64,000 bases of DNA from G965197005 sp965197005 (GCA_965197005.1 OZ239982.1:2604001-2668000); one strand, 5' to 3'. Positions 52,123-61,138 are shown, counted from the stretch's first letter. Notes: generated by a model not told the origin, from the letters alone. Made by a program: numbers and translations.

Positions 52123-53436
52123 ATGAAAACATTGATACGTTGTGCTTTGTTATCGCAAGGATTAATTGTGGCAACAGTGGGCTTGGCGGCAGATTTAAAT
52201 ACAGTGTATGAGCAGGCTAAACATAATGATATTAAAATATTGTCTTCCAGAGCAAAGCAAAAAAGCAAAGATTATGATGTGAATATTGCTCGTGGCGCAT
52301 TATTGCCTCAAGCTAATGTGACTTTTACACGCACTTATATTGATTCTAAATCTTCAAATAAAAGTACAGATTTACAGCAAGATGCCACTTTAAATGTCTT
52401 AAAAGTACAGGCGTCACAAGCCTTATTTGATTTGCATGCTTGGTATCGCTTTCAGGCAGCAAGTAGTGTTAATGATGCCTCTCATGTGGAGCTGGCATTT
52501 GCTGAGCAGCAGCTTATTTTGCGTGTGGCAGAAACCTATTTTAATACCCTAAAAGCCAAAAATGGGATTGAAGTTATCTCTTCGCAAAAAGATGCCATTG
52601 AAAATGCGTATAAACAGGCAAAATCCCGTTATGATGCGGGCATTATTAGTTCTACCGATGTAGAACAGGCAAAAGCTCGTTTTGATTTGGTCACAGCTAA
52701 CTTGGAAGGGCAAAAAATTGCTTATGCTGTTAAAAAAGAGGAATTAGAAGAGTTAACCAATACTTATTACAATGAGCTATCTGGTTTGAAAAAAGACATT
52801 CCTTTAACTATGGTGCAGCCTGAGGATATGAATTTTTGGATTAATCAAGGATTAGAGAATTACCCACCTTTGGCATTGGCACAAGCAAGTGTAGACGCTA
52901 ACCGCCTACAAAGAAACGCCACCCGCTCTAACCATTTACCCAAGGTAAAATTAGTAGCAAGTTATAGTGATGAGGAATATATGCCGTCTCACGCCTTTGA
53001 TAAGGGCGTAACAAAGACCATTGGGGTGCAAGTTAGTATGCCATTGCTGGCAGGGGGTTCTTTGTATTACCAGTCTAAAAAAGCCGCCCTTACTTATGCC
53101 AATGCCAGCTTTGATGTGAAAAAATATCGCCGTGAAATTAAACGTACAGTCAGTTCTATTTATCAGCAGATAAAGGCGAATATTTTAATTATTAAGGCGA
53201 ATAAACAGTCTATTATTTCTTCACAAAGCGCACTTAAAGCCATAGAAAGTGGTTATAACTCTGGTACTCGTACCCTTTTAGAGTTGCTTGATGCTCAAGG
53301 CAATTTGGCCAATTCTCAAAAAGAATATGAAGCTGCCCGTTATGATTACGTACTTAATAAACTCAAACTTAAATTATTTGCAGGGCAGTTAAATCTGAGC
53401 GAGCTAAATCGGGTTAATCAGCTCTTGGTTCAATAA
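52123..53436 (+). CDS. tolC: TolC family outer-membrane efflux protein
   Basis: A 437-residue outer-membrane channel. It has a signal peptide (ending near VGLAADL) and two repeated halves, each with a long coiled helix pair (LFDLHAWYRFQAASSVNDAS, ILRVAETYFNTLKAKNGIEV and ALKAIESGYNSGTRTLLELL with the AIESGYNSGTRTLLELLDAQ motif). The trimeric channel would work with inner-membrane pumps encoded elsewhere. ATG 52123 (MKTLIRCAL) is preferred to a start 10 codons upstream. The divergent nudF neighbour is the same as in E. coli. Confidence 0.93.
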   Translation: MKTLIRCALLSQGLIVATVGLAADLNTVYEQAKHNDIKILSSRAKQKSKDYDVNIARGALLPQANVTFTRTYIDSKSSNKSTDLQQDATLNVLKVQASQALFDLHAWYRFQAASSVNDASHVELAFAEQQLILRVAETYFNTLKAKNGIEVISSQKDAIENAYKQAKSRYDAGIISSTDVEQAKARFDLVTANLEGQKIAYAVKKEELEELTNTYYNELSGLKKDIPLTMVQPEDMNFWINQGLENYPPLALAQASVDANRLQRNATRSNHLPKVKLVASYSDEEYMPSHAFDKGVTKTIGVQVSMPLLAGGSLYYQSKKAALTYANASFDVKKYRREIKRTVSSIYQQIKANILIIKANKQSIISSQSALKAIESGYNSGTRTLLELLDAQGNLANSQKEYEAARYDYVLNKLKLKLFAGQLNLSELNRVNQLLVQ

Positions 53437-53445
53437 TTGTGATGC

Positions 53446-54309
53446 TTATTTAAATGGTTTATAACGACGTTGTAGGTAGCGAAATAAGTCAGTTACTTGA
53501 TTTCTTCCATGGTTTAATAGCAAGTTCATCACGGCGGTATTGAGTGCTTTATTTTGCTTATCTGCAACGAGTATTCGTAAGGTTGGATTAATCTGCGGTA
53601 GGCTGATTATTTGTCTGTGAAAGCCTGCCAGTTCAAATAGCTCATTGAGTATTGGCACTGATTTGTAATGCAATACTAAGACCCAGTATTTATCAACAAT
53701 CTCATCTATAACGGCACTTTTAAAACAGGCAACTTCAATTTCCGCTGGTAAAATCACATCACGCTTACGTCCCTTGCTATTTTGTAAAAATAAAGCACCT
53801 AAATACAGAGGCTCTTGCTTGTTTTTCCAAAAATAACGACCGTCCCACTCTTGATAGGCAACTTGAATGGGACGCTCTTCAGGGGGAAAGCATAAAGCCA
53901 GATGACGTTCAAAATCTTGATTACTGTTCATTTCAAGCTCGTTACAGCGATTTTGTGCGTATGCCAGAATATTTAAGTAGTCAGTGGGTTGCTCTGCAAA
54001 AAGAACAGCAGATAGCTTGTGGATATCAAAATTACGGCGTGCCTTTCTTGTGATAATTAGCTGCTCTAGTAGGCGATGTAGTTTTTGATACGACTTATCT
54101 TCCTTGCTTGCTTGGCTAATCAGATTAACAATTTGTTTTACATTCAACCAGTTGCTCTGTAAGAAACTTTGCGGGTTTAAGCTACCCATTACATGTAGCT
54201 CAACTTCTTTACAGGCAGCGCAGGCATACCATTGGGGAAAAAGGCGCTGCACCCAGCGGTTAATCATTGCCTCTAAATTAAAATCACTGTCTATTTTAAA
54301 CATTGCCAT
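53446..54309 (-). CDS. Unknown cytoplasmic protein, 287 residues
   Basis: Begins MAMFKIDSDFNLEAMINRWV if ATG 54309 is used; the frame also extends to a GTG at 54357, and ATG 54303 is possible. A pair CAACKE near residue 30 suggests a metal- or disulfide-binding knuckle, but no second pair is obvious. The middle has PTDYLNILAYAQNRCNELEM and a YQEWDGRYFWKNKQE stretch. There is no signal peptide and no membrane span. The family is not recognised. It is convergent with tolC across 9 bases and divergent from the zinc-ribbon gene across 288 bases. Confidence 0.65.
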   Translation of the reverse strand: MAMFKIDSDFNLEAMINRWVQRLFPQWYACAACKEVELHVMGSLNPQSFLQSNWLNVKQIVNLISQASKEDKSYQKLHRLLEQLIITRKARRNFDIHKLSAVLFAEQPTDYLNILAYAQNRCNELEMNSNQDFERHLALCFPPEERPIQVAYQEWDGRYFWKNKQEPLYLGALFLQNSKGRKRDVILPAEIEVACFKSAVIDEIVDKYWVLVLHYKSVPILNELFELAGFHRQIISLPQINPTLRILVADKQNKALNTAVMNLLLNHGRNQVTDLFRYLQRRYKPFK

Positions 54310-54597
54310 ATTATTTAGTAAAAACCTTATTATTGGCAATAATAAGGGAAAACCCACATATAGCTAGTGTGTTATTGGGTTTTTATGCGGTTATTTGTAA
54401 AAAATTAGGCCTGATTAATAGAAAACAATGTAATTTTTGTAGCCTATTTACAAAAATCCCAATCATTTAAAAACAATCATTAAAAATATAGCTACACTAA
54501 AACTATTCGTTGGCTCTTAGCGTCAAAGTTATTACGACAACGCCTATGTATATAAGCGTGTTTATCGCTAAAAACAGGAAAAGATAAGGAATAGATT
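54310..54597. other. 288-bp divergent gap
   Basis: AT-rich, with no gene. AAGGA before ATG 54598 marks the small zinc protein. GCGTGTTTATCGC (about 54558-54570) contains a short dyad. No confident promoter pair. Confidence 0.4.
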
Positions 54598-54801
54598 ATG
54601 AGTGTCATTTTATCCCATCAAATGAGCATTCCATTGCATTGCAGTCAGTGCCATTCAGATATGGCTGTCAATTTAAATACCATTAAAAATAAAAACCCAC
54701 ATATTTGTGAGCATTGCGATTATGTGCATCATCTAAGTGATACTGAACTACAGGTGCTAAAATTGGTTTTATCCCAAGCTGGATTTTATTTTAATAGTTA
54801 A
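54598..54801 (+). CDS. Small zinc-ribbon protein (CxxC...CxxC)
   Basis: A 67-residue protein. Two knuckles LHCSQCHSD and HICEHCDYVHH (C17-x2-C20 and C37-x2-C40) form a classic four-cysteine zinc ribbon. A helical tail (SDTELQVLKLVLSQAGFYF) follows. AAGGAAT precedes the ATG. The family is not recognised. It ends 11 bases into the convergent TetR gene. Possible roles are a nucleic-acid or chaperone-type zinc adaptor; these are inferences from the fold only. Confidence 0.7.
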   Translation: MSVILSHQMSIPLHCSQCHSDMAVNLNTIKNKNPHICEHCDYVHHLSDTELQVLKLVLSQAGFYFNS

Positions 54802-55492
54802 TATGGCGTATTAAGTCAAGCCCTAAAAGCTCTAAATAGCGTGCAATAATAAGGCTTAGTTCTTGGCTGTCCATGGGCTTTTTATTAAGGAGCTGACGAT
54901 ATTCAAGGGCATGAAACAATGCCAATACAATTGTGGCATCTTCTTTGGGGTGAGCAAAATCTAATAATTCAAAAAAGCGTTCTATATGTTCGGTTAAAAC
55001 CTGCTGATGGATTTTTACCAGCTCATTAATGCGTTCATTTAAGATGGCCTCATAACGAAATGCCTGCTCAATAATCAACATGGTATGATATTGTTCAATT
55101 TGTTTTTGTATATATTGGGTAATTTGTTCGGTAACCAGTTGCATAAGAACTTTGATGTTGTCTTTTTCTAGGTATTTTTTATTACTGAGAATTTGTTTAA
55201 AAGGCTTTTCAAATTCATGCGAAAAACGGGTTACTTCTTCTAGGGCTTTTTCTGTATAAAGTGTAAAAGCATCAATAATTAATTCATCAATATCTTTAAA
55301 ATAATAGGTTGTTGCTGCAAGTGGCACATTGGCTTCTTTGGCAATGGCTCGATGACGAATTGCACGCACGCCCTCTTTGGCAATAACTCTTAATGCCGCC
55401 TCTAAGATTAAACGGCGGCGAGTTTCACTTTTTGCTCTAAAGGCTTTGCGCCCTTGGTAATTAAGAGATTGTGAGGAAGTATCGCTAAGCAT
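54791..55492 (-). CDS. TetR/AcrR family transcription regulator
   Basis: A 233-residue repressor. The N-terminal HTH is RRLILEAALRVIAKEGVRAI then RHRAIAKEANVPLAATTYYF with the family KDIDELI end. The C-terminal ligand domain is variable, all helical, and not assignable. It has an extra 20 residues of basic leader (SLNYQGRKAFRAKSETRRR). The upstream 207-bp gap to the gene at 55700 would hold its operator. No pump or metabolic gene is adjacent as a clear target, although tolC lies 1.4 kb away. Confidence 0.88.
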   Translation of the reverse strand: MLSDTSSQSLNYQGRKAFRAKSETRRRLILEAALRVIAKEGVRAIRHRAIAKEANVPLAATTYYFKDIDELIIDAFTLYTEKALEEVTRFSHEFEKPFKQILSNKKYLEKDNIKVLMQLVTEQITQYIQKQIEQYHTMLIIEQAFRYEAILNERINELVKIHQQVLTEHIERFFELLDFAHPKEDATIVLALFHALEYRQLLNKKPMDSQELSLIIARYLELLGLDLIRHINY

Positions 55493-55699
55493 AAATTATT
55501 GACTCTTGTTGGCAGCTTGGTTGTTCAGCTTGTTTATGTTACCAGATTATTAACTGCTTTGCTGGTCTGGCTAAGAATAATCTTTATTAGGCACTTTAGT
55601 ACGATGACCCTGTATTTATATTGGTTTGTTATGCTTTAAAAATATGGCATAAATTCTGCTTATTTTAAATTGTAGTTATCCATTAATGAGGACATTTTT

Positions 55700-56167
55700 A
55701 TGCTAAGTGCTGTTAGTAATTATCTGCAAAATCAACCTTTAACCAATAAAGATGCCAGTGAAACCACAGAGGTTAAGCCCTTAGATAAAACATCAGCTAA
55801 GGTACAAAAAAATGACGCTAAGGAGGCGCTAAGTGATTATGTGCCATCTTATCGAGCTGTTGCGGTTAGTGCGTTAGCAAATGAATTTAATGTGCATCAT
55901 TTAGATAATAAAAGTTTAACTCAGTTAGAGCAAAAAATTCAGCACTATGGACTTTTGCAAGGACGAGCAATGGACGCATTAGGTTTGTTGCGTAGCACGG
56001 CACATGAAGCACCGTCTAAGCAGGGTGTTGATGCGGTGGCGGTGTTAGATAAAATCAGACTCCAATACGATACTTATCAAATTGGCTACCACCAACGCCA
56101 AGCTATTGGACAAATTCATAGTCTGTTTAAAAACTTATCCTCCGCACGAGATGCGGTTAAAGTGTAG
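55700..56167 (+). CDS. Unknown 155-residue protein
   Basis: ATG preceded by GAGGACATTTTT. Residues 1-45 are Lys/Thr/Ser-rich and probably disordered (TTEVKPLDKTSAKVQKNDAK). Residues 50-150 look helical: YRAVAVSALANEFNVHHLD, SLTQLEQKIQHYGLLQGRAM and QRQAIGQIHSLFKNLSSARD. There is no signal peptide. The family is not recognised. It has a similar make-up (disordered N-terminus, helical body) to the unknown protein at 42415 but no clear sequence similarity. It ends 5 bases from the convergent flavodoxin gene. Confidence 0.65.
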   Translation: MLSAVSNYLQNQPLTNKDASETTEVKPLDKTSAKVQKNDAKEALSDYVPSYRAVAVSALANEFNVHHLDNKSLTQLEQKIQHYGLLQGRAMDALGLLRSTAHEAPSKQGVDAVAVLDKIRLQYDTYQIGYHQRQAIGQIHSLFKNLSSARDAVKV

Positions 56168-56172
56168 CTGTG

Positions 56173-56625
56173 TTATTTTGCCAATGCGACTAACCACTCC
56201 TCTAACCATATAAGCGCATCTTCATCAGGGGTCACGGTTTCTAGTGCATCTAATTTAAGCCTTGGTATCAGCTCTTGCGCTTGCATGTCATATAGCACTT
56301 CTTGCATTGCCTCTCCTGCTTGGCAAAAAGTATCATAAGAACTGTCGCCTAAACTGATGACCCCAAATTTTAAAGAGGGCATTTGTGGCAAGCTATTATT
56401 CAGTTCTTGATAAAACGGTAAAATGCTATCTGGCAAGTCGCCTTGACCTGTGGTTGCTGTGCACACAATTAAAGCGTCCCATTTGCCTGTTTGTAATGTT
56501 TCTAAACTGGCAAACTCATCAGCCTCTGCACTGTGCCCTTTGCTAATTAGTGCAGCTTTTAATGCCAATGCAACCGAACCTGCGGTACCTGTTTCACTAC
56601 CTACTGCAATATAAATCTTTGCCAT
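56173..56625 (-). CDS. Flavodoxin-domain protein (MioC-like)
   Basis: A 150-residue single-domain flavodoxin. The FMN phosphate loop is AVGSETGTAGSVALALKAAL, and the middle FMN-contact loops are VCTATTGQGDLPDSILPFYQ and FGVISLGDSSYDTFCQAGEA, as in MioC and sulfite-reductase flavodoxin domains. ATG 56625 (MAKIYIAVG) gives the proper start at the first strand; the frame extends 21 codons further. An electron partner cannot be told. It is convergent with the unknown gene at 55700. Confidence 0.9.
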   Translation of the reverse strand: MAKIYIAVGSETGTAGSVALALKAALISKGHSAEADEFASLETLQTGKWDALIVCTATTGQGDLPDSILPFYQELNNSLPQMPSLKFGVISLGDSSYDTFCQAGEAMQEVLYDMQAQELIPRLKLDALETVTPDEDALIWLEEWLVALAK

Positions 56626-56788
56626 TATCTGCTTCCAATTAAAAAATGTTGCAAGACTTTTGCATAAAATATCAGAAACTTCAAGCAAGGTTTGTATTTG
56701 CTTTAAAGGGAAAATGTTAAATCTTTGAAAATAAATCCTATATGCCTTATTCTGGTGTTATTTTTGAATTAGTTTTAAGGACAGCATT

Positions 56789-57922
56789 GTGAGTGAAAAA
56801 CAGACCCCTATTGTTGTAGAGCAATCTACAGATGAAAAGCCACAAACAGATAGCCAGAGTGCTACTACGCAATCTAATACCAGCAAAAAGCGCAAAGGCG
56901 GTGCATTAGCTTGGGTTAATTTCTTGTTGATTATTGTGTTGTTCGCATTGTTTGGTTTTGCCGCTTGGTATGCGCTAAATAACCAAAAAGGTTCGCAAAG
57001 TGAGCTGGCAGTTCTGCAAGATAGATTGCAAACGGCGCAGCAGCAGTTGGCGACTATCAATACCGAATTAAGTAAATTCAAACAAAGTGAGCAATTAGCA
57101 CAAAAGCAACTGACTAATATGCAAAAAACGGTTGAGTTTAACAGTGCTCGCTTGGCTAAGCTGCCAGGTGCTGAGCGTCAAGATTGGTTGCTTGCAGAGG
57201 CAGAATATTTATTGCGATTGGCTAACCAGCGACTACAGCTAGAGCAAGATTGGCAAGGTGCGTTGGGTTTATTAACTGGTGCGGATAAAGTGCTACTAGA
57301 GACCAGAAATCCAAATGTGCTTAAAATTAGAGAAACCATTAGCCAAGAAATAATGGCGTTAAAAGCAGTGCCTGCCATTGATCAAGTTGGGTTGGTGCTA
57401 AAGCTACAAAGCGTGCAAAACCGTATTCCAAGTTTACCTTGGCTACCTGAAAAATTTACTCCAGAAGTGACTCAAGATAGTGATGAAGCCTTGGCAAACA
57501 AACCGCTAGATGAGCAGGTTTGGTATAAAAAAGCATGGTTTTCTTTGCGCCAAAGTTTGTCTTCTATGGTGCGAATTAGAAAGCGTGAAGCACCCATTGC
57601 ACCTGCATTGACTGCTAATCAGCGTTATTATTTACAGCAAAATATGCAATTAATGTTAGAGCAAGCACAGTTGGCGGTATTGCGTGGCGAAAGCGTGTTA
57701 TTTAGTCAAAGTATTGAGCGAGTAGAAAATTGGGTCAGCAATTATATTCAATTAGATAATCATAACACTCAAGCTATAAGAGACAGCTTAAAAGCATTAA
57801 AAACAATGGATATAACGCCTAAAATGCCGAATATCAGCCAGTCTCTACAGCAGTTGCAAGACTTTGTAGTTGGGCAGCGTCGTTTGCCTGTTAAGTCCAG
57901 CCAAGCAGGAGATGACGCATGA
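56789..57922 (+). CDS. hemX: HemX family membrane protein
   Basis: A 377-residue inner-membrane protein. An acidic, Gln/Thr-rich N-terminal cytosolic tail (~1-45) is followed by one membrane helix (WVNFLLIIVLFALFGFAAWY) and a periplasmic coiled coil. The family block is PGAERQDWLLAEAEYLLRLA with NQRLQLEQDW. The function in the heme pathway is uncertain and the old methyltransferase name is not supported by a SAM motif here. It starts at GTG 56789 with TTAAGGA upstream. It lacks the hemC/hemD neighbours common in other gammaproteobacteria but keeps hemY directly after (ATGA overlap). Confidence 0.9.
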   Translation: MSEKQTPIVVEQSTDEKPQTDSQSATTQSNTSKKRKGGALAWVNFLLIIVLFALFGFAAWYALNNQKGSQSELAVLQDRLQTAQQQLATINTELSKFKQSEQLAQKQLTNMQKTVEFNSARLAKLPGAERQDWLLAEAEYLLRLANQRLQLEQDWQGALGLLTGADKVLLETRNPNVLKIRETISQEIMALKAVPAIDQVGLVLKLQSVQNRIPSLPWLPEKFTPEVTQDSDEALANKPLDEQVWYKKAWFSLRQSLSSMVRIRKREAPIAPALTANQRYYLQQNMQLMLEQAQLAVLRGESVLFSQSIERVENWVSNYIQLDNHNTQAIRDSLKALKTMDITPKMPNISQSLQQLQDFVVGQRRLPVKSSQAGDDA

Positions 57923-59097
57923 AAGTCATTATTCTGTTAACTATTGTATTGGGCTTGCTAATTGGTTATGGGTTGAGCCTAGACCCTGGCTATGTATTGC
58001 TGAGCTGGTATCAGTACACGTTTGAATCCAGCTTATGGCTTTTTCTTATTCTTATTTTAGTTATAGGCGGGGTTTTATATACTCTGTTGCATCTTTTGTC
58101 ATTGCTTAGTCGTAGTCGTTTTGGCTTTAGTGCCAGTACCAAACAGCATCGGGCACAAGAAGATACCACTCAAGGTTTGTTATATTTGGCAAAGGGACAG
58201 TGGGATAAAGCGGAACGTATTTTAACTCGAAATGCACAATATCTAGCCACGCCATTGATTAATTATTTAGCCGCCGCTAGAGCTGCCCAAGAGCGTGGAG
58301 ACTTTACTCAGGCTGACTCTTGGTTGGCAGACGCTGCCGCCAGCACTAAAGGGGCAGATTTAACGGTGGGTATAGCCCAAGCTGATTTGCTTATCAGTCG
58401 TGAGCATTTAGAGCAAGCATTAGCGGTATTGCTTGAATTGCATAAAAAAAATGCTCATCACGCCTATGTATTAAAGCAGTTAGTTAAGGTTTATACCCTA
58501 TTAGAAGAATGGTCTGCTATTTATGAATTGCTGCCCAATATTCGTAAATTCACAAAAATTCCAGCGGAAAAATTGCTGCAACTAGAGCAAAATGTGCATA
58601 TCCAGATGCTAGAACGTCAGGCGCATGAAGATAAACAAAATTCTAAAAAACCTAAAATTAAACAGTTTTTTGCTCAACTTAGTCGTGATGAACGCTATCG
58701 GTTGCCAGTTATTCGCCGTTATTTGCAATTATTGCTGGAGTTAAATTACTCAGACTTAGCTGAAGAAGAATTAAGGCAGGCATTAAAATATGTTTGGAGT
58801 GATGATTTAATTGAGCTATATGGCAAAATTTCTGGCGAAAATACTAAAGCGCAGTTTTTATTTGCTCAGCAGCAATTAAAAGCGCGTCCTAATGACCCTA
58901 TTTTATTGCTTACTTTGGCTCGTTTGGCGATTAAAAATAAGGATATTAAAAAAGCCAGAGCCTATGTTGAAACAGGGCTTAGAATTAAAAATCTAGCCAG
59001 TTTACAAGTGCAGATGGGACAAATATTGGTGTTTGAAGGAAATAAAAATGCTGCCTGTGATTATCTCTTAAAAGCAGTGAATGCCGCAAATGATTAA
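57919..59097 (+). CDS. hemY: HemY family TPR membrane protein
   Basis: A 392-residue protein. Two N-terminal membrane helices (VIILLTIVLGLLIGYGLSL and LWLFLILILVIGGVLYTLLH) precede a HemY_N region and then tetratricopeptide-type repeats through the C-terminus (for example ALAVLLELHKKNAHHAYVLK and DPILLLTLARLAIKNKDIKK). The DPGYVLLSWYQYTFESSLW stretch is the HemY hallmark. Name by homology; not protoporphyrinogen oxidase. Coupled to hemX by 4 bases. The stop shares TTAA with the convergent lipoprotein gene. Confidence 0.9.
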   Translation: MKVIILLTIVLGLLIGYGLSLDPGYVLLSWYQYTFESSLWLFLILILVIGGVLYTLLHLLSLLSRSRFGFSASTKQHRAQEDTTQGLLYLAKGQWDKAERILTRNAQYLATPLINYLAAARAAQERGDFTQADSWLADAAASTKGADLTVGIAQADLLISREHLEQALAVLLELHKKNAHHAYVLKQLVKVYTLLEEWSAIYELLPNIRKFTKIPAEKLLQLEQNVHIQMLERQAHEDKQNSKKPKIKQFFAQLSRDERYRLPVIRRYLQLLLELNYSDLAEEELRQALKYVWSDDLIELYGKISGENTKAQFLFAQQQLKARPNDPILLLTLARLAIKNKDIKKARAYVETGLRIKNLASLQVQMGQILVFEGNKNAACDYLLKAVNAAND

Positions 59098-60116
59098 AGC
59101 TGTCTTTGTTGCTGTACCAACTGCTTCGCAAGTCTTTGAATAATATCGTTTACTAAGGCTTTAACTGCTTTGTCCGTTGCCACCTGTGCGGTGGCAGAAA
59201 CCCCTTTTACCTGCTGCTCAAAACGAGTTATGGGCTGGCGTGCGTGGTTATCTATCGTCACTGTACTCATTAAAAAGGTATAAAAACTGCCTGCTCGTTG
59301 GACGGAAGTGCTTTGTGTGTTTAATGCAATAAGCAAATCTGCCTGTTGCAGACTGGAGCTAGATTGTATGCCTAAACGGGCAAATTCATCGACCAATTGC
59401 TGCTGTATTTTTAAGCTGTTTTCTTGCTGCAAAATCAATGCAAACTGTAAACGATTAAATGCTTTATTAATGCGCTTTTGCAGCTTAGTAAATGGATTTT
59501 TTGCCGCTTGCTGGTATTTTTTTTTGCGTACGCTTTGCCATTGTTTAATTAAGATATTGCGTTTAAGCAACAGGCTTTGAGCGGGTAATAACTGCCTTAT
59601 TTCTGCTAACGTAGAGTGTGCTAAAGGCTTATGTAGATAGGGCATTAATTCTTTTTCTCGGAGTTTAATTTGCTCTTTTAATAATGAACTAATTTGCTTG
59701 CGTTCAGCTTTAGCAAGCGCATAGATAACGTGTTTATCTGTATAGGTCTGGCTTATTTTAATAGCAGATAAAAAGGCAGGCGCAATGTCATTTTGCATGA
59801 GCTTTGCCGTTTGAGTTTGCAGTGCTGTCGTAAATTTTGTTTGACGAGGGCTTAATTGTGCAATGAGCTTAACGGTAAGCATGGCATAGGCAGCATTTTT
59901 AGCATGTTCGTAAGCACTTTGTTTGTCTTTTCCTTTAGCACTAGAACCTGTTGCATAAAACGCATCTAAGCTATCTTTTGGACGCTTAGTCCAAGCTGGT
60001 GGGATTTGTTTTTGTACCTTAGGCTTGTGTTTGTTCGGCAAGGGGGTTGGTTTAGTTGGCGAACTGCTACAGGCACTTAGCAATACAAGGAGCAATAAAC
60101 TAAGACGAAGTTGCAT
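59094..60116 (-). CDS. LPP20-like outer-membrane lipoprotein (A)
   Basis: A 340-residue lipoprotein: signal peptide MQLRLSLLLLVLLSACSSSP with lipobox LSAC. Downstream, PAWTKRPKDSLDAFYATGSS and KDKQSAYEHAKNAAYAMLTV resemble the LPP20/FlgP-like fold that begins with a P-x-W motif and a conserved helix pair. A helical insert fills residues ~120-220. The C-terminal half QQADLLIALNTQSTSVQ and FLMSTVTIDN resembles a second lipoprotein-type sheet. AAGGAG precedes the ATG. It is last of five lipoprotein genes, following (B) by 35 bases. The function is not known. Confidence 0.8.
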   Translation of the reverse strand: MQLRLSLLLLVLLSACSSSPTKPTPLPNKHKPKVQKQIPPAWTKRPKDSLDAFYATGSSAKGKDKQSAYEHAKNAAYAMLTVKLIAQLSPRQTKFTTALQTQTAKLMQNDIAPAFLSAIKISQTYTDKHVIYALAKAERKQISSLLKEQIKLREKELMPYLHKPLAHSTLAEIRQLLPAQSLLLKRNILIKQWQSVRKKKYQQAAKNPFTKLQKRINKAFNRLQFALILQQENSLKIQQQLVDEFARLGIQSSSSLQQADLLIALNTQSTSVQRAGSFYTFLMSTVTIDNHARQPITRFEQQVKGVSATAQVATDKAVKALVNDIIQRLAKQLVQQQRQL

Positions 60117-60151
60117 TGTATGCTCCTTGTATTTGAATAATTCTAATTAAG

Positions 60152-61129
60152 TTAACGTCCTACTTTAGCAGAGGTTAATAGCGTATAGAAGTAGTTTGGT
60201 ATTTTATTCGCCAAGTTATTTAGCATTCTGCTTTGTACCATTTCTTTTTGTTGTGCAGATGTTTTAATTGACCAGCGTTGTTTGGCGATGGTTTTGCCTT
60301 GATATTGCAGACTCAACTCTAAAGAGCCGCGCAACCAATACCATCTTTGTTTTTGTATAACAGGTACGGTATCTAATGTGCCAATTAATGTATATGCACC
60401 TGTATCTAGGGTTTTAGAGCCAACTTGATGCACGCCATTTGCAAGTAAGGGAGCCAGTTTTTTAGATTTTGTCTGTATTTTAAATGTTGTTTTTGCTAAA
60501 TCTTGGTAAATACGCTCACGGAAATAGGCTTCACTGTAGCGGCTTGTTTTGCCCGTTTTTGCTACCACAGATAAGTTACGATTAATTTGTAAGCGTTCTA
60601 GTTGTAGTTTTCGTGCGGCCTCAAGTGCGGATAATCGCTGTACAATATTAGCCCCAGAAGTGCCTCTGTTTGCTAACCACTGACTGTCTTTATCTAGTGT
60701 ATTTAATCGACCTCTAAAACGTCTTGCCGCTTCAGATTTATTTAATGTTGCAAGGCTGTAATGCTGACCCTGCTTTGAACGCCAGCGTTGGTCAATTAAT
60801 GCGCCTTCTAGCACTTGCGAGGTAAACGCATTTAAACTGCGAGAGGCATTCACTTCATTATGTACAACCTGATTGCCATTTAAGCGGCTCACTGTTGATT
60901 TATTAAAGTCTAAGGTGCGGTCTTTAATTGCCACCTCAAAGGTACGAGATAATCCTGCCAAAGCACGGTTGTCGGCATCATTACTATTGTCTGCTGAGGC
61001 CACCGCAACCAAATAGCGTGATTTAGCATGTTCACTGTATGGATTATTGAGCCACTTGGGTTGCTGTGCCGCACAAGCGGTTAATAGAGCGAGTAAGGCC
61101 AGTGTGCTGATTTTTTTGATGTTGTGCAT
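60152..61129 (-). CDS. LPP20 family lipoprotein (B)
   Basis: A 325-residue lipoprotein with lipobox LTACAAQQ. After it, PKWLNNPYSEHAKSRYLVAV then ADNRALAGLSRTFEVAI is the LPP20 start (P-x-W, aromatic, AxxxAxxxLxxxF). It has a repeat-like feel with (A). The C-terminal half contains WYWLRGSLELSLQYQ and is beta-rich. AGGA lies upstream of the ATG. It is 9 bases after the COG3014 gene, so they are co-transcribed. The role may be in cell envelope or flagellar-type assembly as for LPP20/FlgP relatives, but this is not known. Confidence 0.85.
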   Translation of the reverse strand: MHNIKKISTLALLALLTACAAQQPKWLNNPYSEHAKSRYLVAVASADNSNDADNRALAGLSRTFEVAIKDRTLDFNKSTVSRLNGNQVVHNEVNASRSLNAFTSQVLEGALIDQRWRSKQGQHYSLATLNKSEAARRFRGRLNTLDKDSQWLANRGTSGANIVQRLSALEAARKLQLERLQINRNLSVVAKTGKTSRYSEAYFRERIYQDLAKTTFKIQTKSKKLAPLLANGVHQVGSKTLDTGAYTLIGTLDTVPVIQKQRWYWLRGSLELSLQYQGKTIAKQRWSIKTSAQQKEMVQSRMLNNLANKIPNYFYTLLTSAKVGR

Positions 61130-61138
61130 AATAAAGTC

